Origin: Adiantum capillus-veneris | Taxonomy: Eukaryota > Streptophyta > Polypodiopsida > Polypodiales > Pteridaceae | Direction: 5' to 3' | Length of the DNA: 64,000 nucleotides | Assembly: GCA_014529385.2 (NCBI GenBank) | Contig: CM043971.1 | Span: 97,009,485-97,073,484, forward strand | In this document: positions 60,619 to 64,000 of the stretch, one piece after another | Position numbering within the stretch: the stretch's first letter is position 1 | Layout of the letters: the number at the start of each line of letters is the position of its first letter | Program-made: the position numbers and the translations under genes | The notes under the pieces: model-generated | Told to the model about the DNA's origin: nothing | What the model saw: only the letters and a program-made list of their open reading frames with translations | Database searches by the model: none

Positions 60619-62002
60619 TAAGAAAGAAACTGATATACTTCATATAGTTTAGGATCAACTAATTCTGCCGCTTCCAGCTGAAATAATTCAACATCCACTG
60701 GTTCCTCTCTTAAAGATACTTCAGAATAGCCCTCTGTACTCCTAGAGATAAAATCAGCACTATAGTGGTTCTTGCTAGGTTTATGGAAAATTTGAAATTC
60801 AAATTCCATAAGGAACATCATCCACCGTATTAGCCTCCCTTGAATAATGACTTTATTAATCAAGAATAAGAGAGCCTGATGATCCACATAGAAATGAAAC
60901 CATTTGCCTAGCAAATAATGCTTAAATTTTGTAGCGCTGAAAACCATCCCTAGAGATTCTCGTTCAGTGGTTGTATAACCTTGTTGAGCCTGACTGAATC
61001 TGCGACTGGTGAAGTAGACAGGACAGTCAGTCCTTCCATCTGGCTGGGCTAGTATCGCCCCCATTGCCAGCCCTGAAGCATCCACATGCACATGGAAGAT
61101 AACATCCCAATTTAGTTGCCGAAGGACTGGTTTACTAATAATGGCACTTTTTAAGTTCTGGAAACTTTCTTCACACTCAGCAGTCCAATTGAACTTGCTG
61201 GTTTTCTTTGTGAGCTCATACAGTGGTAAAGCTTGGGAGGCAAATTTATGCACAAATCTTCTGTAAAAGTTAAAATATCCCAAGAAAGAACTTAACTCAG
61301 GTGCATTCTTGGGCGCCATGGCCTGCTGAACACACTGGATCTTGTCATTGGCCAGTTCTATTCCATTGCGGGATACTACATGTCCCAGTAGCTGTCCTTT
61401 CTATACTAGGAAAGTAGATTTAAATGGATTCAGACAAATTCGCTTCTCCTGATAACGCTTAAAAACCATTTCCAAGAATAGTAAATGATGTTCCTCAGCT
61501 GAATATACAGTGAAATCGTCCATGAATATGGCGAGGAACCGATGAAGAAACTCATTGAATATCTCCATCATACATTGTTGAAAGTGGCTGGTGCATTGCA
61601 TAGGCCAAATGGCATTACCAAATACATAAATGCTCCCCACTCTATAATGAAAATGGTCTTCCCCCGGTCCTCAGGAGCAATTTGTAATTGGTTATAGCCA
61701 CTATATCCATCCATAAAACTGTGCATCTCATATCCTGCAATCTCATCAAGCAATATATCTGTGAAAGGCAATGGAAATGGATCGTTGATGGTTTGAGCAT
61801 TAAGTTTCCTACAATCCACACATACTCTCAACTTCCCATTCTTTTTGGGAACAACTACAATAGGAAACAACCAATCGCTACTGGCTACTTTAGTGATGAA
61901 CCCAGCTTTGAGAAGGTTGTCAATCTCTTCCTTGACCGTCTTAGAATAATTGGGATTCATTTGGTACCACTGCAGTCTTACTGGCCTGGCATCTGGATTC
62001 AC
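60618..62002 (-). pseudogene. Gypsy-4 reverse transcriptase and RNase H
   Basis: RT at 62,002-61,568 (FITKVASSDWLFPIVVVPKK, GKLRVCVDCRKLNAQTINDP, MDGYSGYNQLQIAPEDRGKT, VMPFGLCNAPATF). After a small frame overlap, catalytic FMDDFTVYS lies at about 61,515. One stop lies near 61,400. RT connection and RNase H at 61,319-60,618: FLGYFNFYRRFVHKFA, Asp in VHVDASGLAMGAIL, Glu in TTERESLGMVF, Asp in YVDHQALLFL, then HKPSKNHYSADFISRS. Domain motifs are well kept. Confidence 0.9.
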
Positions 62003-63158
62003 TGGTATTTTTGTGCTGGCAGACCTCTGGATCCACCCCTTTCAGATCAGTGTGTTCCCAGGCAAAAACATCTTTATAATGCTGGAACATTTTGCGTGCT
62101 TTCTCCTTCATTGTTGGGTTGAGATGTTTGTTAACTTTGATCATTCTAGGGTTGTCTTTAGAGCCTAGATTCCACTCCTTGATTTCTTGGTCATCTGGGA
62201 GTAACCAGTTAAGCCCGCCACCTTTTCTCTTGGTTGACTCTTCAACGTAATCCCAAGACGGCCCTTTGAGTTCCAAATCACTATTCTGATTTGTTGTGCA
62301 CTCCCCAGAATGTGTTGGCTTATCTAGCATACTGGATTCAATTGATCTGTCCTGCCTTCCAGTTAACTGAACCGATCGTTCTCTTGAATTGAGTTCAGTA
62401 AACTGGTCTGGAAACTTCTTCTTCTGTTTGTCAACTTGCTCCTTGTTCAGTAGAACTGCATTGAGATCAATTTTTGCTGAGGAAAAAATATTTAAAGCTG
62501 CTAACATCCTTTCAATCTTCTTGATCTTATACTTTTGGCATAGTTCTTTAGGTCTCATCTCCTTTCTCCAGCTTCTGGTATTGTTTGTCTGAATTTGGAT
62601 TCTGCCACTGGCCCCTTGTAGAGTCAGAGTTTGATTAGCATAGTCCTGAACAGCCTATGCCGTTCGCAACCATGGGCACCCTAGTAGCATTCAATATGCT
62701 CCTTGCACATCGAGAACTAGAAAACTGGTCTTGAACTTCTCCTTGCCCACTTGTATCGGCATATTTTCAATCATACCAGTAGATTGCACTACTTGATGAT
62801 CTTCCATCTGCACTTTGAAAGGTGCTGGCTTCAAATTTGTGATGCCCATCCTCTGCTGAAGATGTACTTCCATGGTGTTTACTCTTGCTCCTCCATCCAA
62901 GATGACACTCGAAAGTGGTTCCCATTGTTTCCGAACTTTGTAATCTATCTGAATTAGCAGCACTTCATCATCTCGGGAAACCGTCAAGTCAACTGTCTTG
63001 GCCTCCGCCTCAGCCTTCCTTTGCTGTCTGATGAATTTCGCTGCTTCAGGCAAAGTTCTTCTAATGTCTTCCAACTCTACAGTGAGTTTTTGGGTTCTAT
63101 CACAGATTTTGACATGAATTTCCTCTTTCTCATGGTCAGAGTTGTTGTTGGAGCTCAA
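61941..63158 (-). pseudogene. Gypsy-4 protease and linker to RT
   Basis: 63,158-62,691 holds the protease-like segment SVILDGGARVNTMEVHLQQR, with Asp-Gly-Gly where Asp-Ser/Thr-Gly is usual (as in Gypsy-3), then FLVLDVQGAY. 62,558-61,941 is the pre-RT linker with FQHYKDVFAWEHTDLKGVDP, a hallmark at the start of many plant gypsy RTs. It overlaps the RT frame near 61,995, which implies a small frame shift there. Confidence 0.82.
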
Positions 63159-63182
63159 AGAACTAGTAATATCTTCACAATG

Positions 63183-64000
63183 TCATTCCTTCATTGTAGT
63201 GCTTTCAGCTCCTCTATCAACTCCCAACTCTTCAATCATCCCTTGTATGGCAGCCAACATGGTCTCAGGTATGCCAGGCTTTGACTGATCCGTCTCAGTA
63301 GATTGGGTTGGTATCTTTTGAATGACCTGTGCTTCAGGACGTTTTGGATGCTCTGGCAACTTCTTGGCTAAATCCTCTGTATTTTCACCGCTAGTTCTCT
63401 CTGCTCCTGCCATTCATCAACCACCTTTTCTTTACCCTTGGCCTTCCATACCTCTCTCTATTGAGCCCATTTGCTGCTTTCAATAGTGATTGGTTTTTCT
63501 GGAATCTCTGGGATTTCCTCAATCACTACTCCTTTACTTTGTGTAACTGCTCGTACTAGAACTGGCTCTGGTACCTTCACCTCAGTAGCCGCAGTCCCAG
63601 GTGTGTCTGGACATTGAGCCACAAAATGCCCATACTTTCCACAAGTATAGCAATTCAGACTTCGGCTCTGGAAGTTACCATGCCCCCTGCCCCGGCCAGT
63701 ACCCTCTTGGTATTTGCCGCGCCCTGGACCAGTACTATTGGTACCTAGTTTCTCCTCCTGAGAAGCGTTGGCAGTTTCCACTCTTACTGGTTCGACATTG
63801 GTATATGCCACTACTGACAAGTCTTTTCCATTTTTGAAATGTTGAATCCTAATGCCACAGTTATTTCATAAATGGCCATAGGCTTTACAATAAGTACACT
63901 GTGGGCACTAGTTGAAACATGGTCCTTAGATTTACATTTTGAACATCAAGTCTCCATTCTTCTCACTGGTTGTCTGGTCTGGCTAATCTCACCAATTTGC
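63183..64000 (-). pseudogene. Gypsy-4 gag C-terminal part with two zinc knuckles
   Basis: The frame 63,820-63,458 holds a Gly/Arg-rich stretch and the CCHC knuckle CYTCGKYGHFVAQC. About 60 codons upstream (about 63,860-63,905) a second knuckle reads CTYCKAYGHL, then a stop (TGA), then NNC, so the upstream finger is broken. The frame 63,413-63,183 continues with a Glu/Pro-rich spacer. The capsid part lies beyond the window. Confidence 0.8.

Larger units (their letters stand above)
54502..64000 (-). mobile_element. Ty3/gypsy element with extra 3' coding region, cut by the window end (Gypsy-4)
   Basis: Minus-strand order: gag with two CCHC knuckles (one broken) at about 63,460-64,000, protease 63,158-62,691, RT 62,002-61,400, RNase H 61,319-60,618, integrase 60,374-59,364, then about 3.8 kb of additional frames (59,233-55,456) and a non-coding end. 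The junction with Gypsy-2 is at about 54,502, where homology to Gypsy-1 stops; the terminal TGGAATTGG could be the LTR end. The 5' LTR and start of gag are outside the window, so LTR boundaries cannot be verified. RT type (DVFAW, FMDDFTVYS) is that of non-chromoviral plant gypsy elements. Confidence 0.85.

Overview
This is nuclear DNA of a large, repeat-rich land-plant genome. The evidence is LTR retrotransposons of plant type (a Ty1/copia element with an initiator-Met tRNA primer site, and a Ty3/gypsy element with a TGGCGCC primer site and a second, archaeal-type RNase H), GT-AG introns, a three-exon phytocyanin gene, a fragment resembling a plant hypersensitive-induced-response gene, and very long CT/GA microsatellites. 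A fern or other seed-free vascular plant is my guess, at low confidence. About 70% of the window is mobile DNA.

Layout. 1-5.26 kb is mostly non-coding with large microsatellites. 5,262-10,438 is a young, complete copia element: 227-bp LTRs differing at 3 sites, a perfect 5-bp target duplication, one nonsense codon and one frameshift. 12,128-22,151 is a gypsy element with 2.0-kb LTRs (Gypsy-1, minus strand). Its gag and pol frames are joined by a textbook-looking -1 frameshift signal (heptamer, 6-nt spacer, 9-bp stem). 22,879-31,550 is an older Tat-like gypsy element (Gypsy-3, minus strand). 31.6-37.5 kb is the only clearly non-TE stretch. It holds a well-preserved phytocyanin gene (minus strand, 33,665 to about 35,235) and a decayed fragment resembling an HIR/SPFH-domain gene. 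49.4-54.5 kb is a decayed, truncated relative of Gypsy-1 (Gypsy-2), interrupted by a 286-bp MITE. From about 54.5 kb to the window end is a further gypsy element (Gypsy-4, minus strand) that carries about 3.8 kb of extra coding-like sequence downstream of integrase.

The most unusual region is 37.6-49.4 kb. Two inverted arms of about 0.73 kb enclose two tail-to-tail gene systems. The plus-strand gene (38,743-43,069, four exons) encodes a protein with the motifs DFAENY...EIQSMHW, WVWYDG..SQFK and SHGKG..DG.GA.IKR. I recognise these from a widespread, uncharacterised protein family of fish and invertebrates, and I infer a DDE/RNase H-like transposase. The minus-strand unit encodes a coiled coil, a RING-H2 finger, acidic repeats and (same or adjacent gene) an FCP1/NIF-like HAD phosphatase domain. 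Three separate repeat arrays, in the first intron of the plus gene, between the two gene 3' ends, and in an intron of the RING gene, all carry the palindrome ACCGGT. Related AACCGGT(T) sequences sit just inside both arms. This is the best candidate for an undescribed mobile system. The copy itself is broken by nonsense codons and frameshifts.
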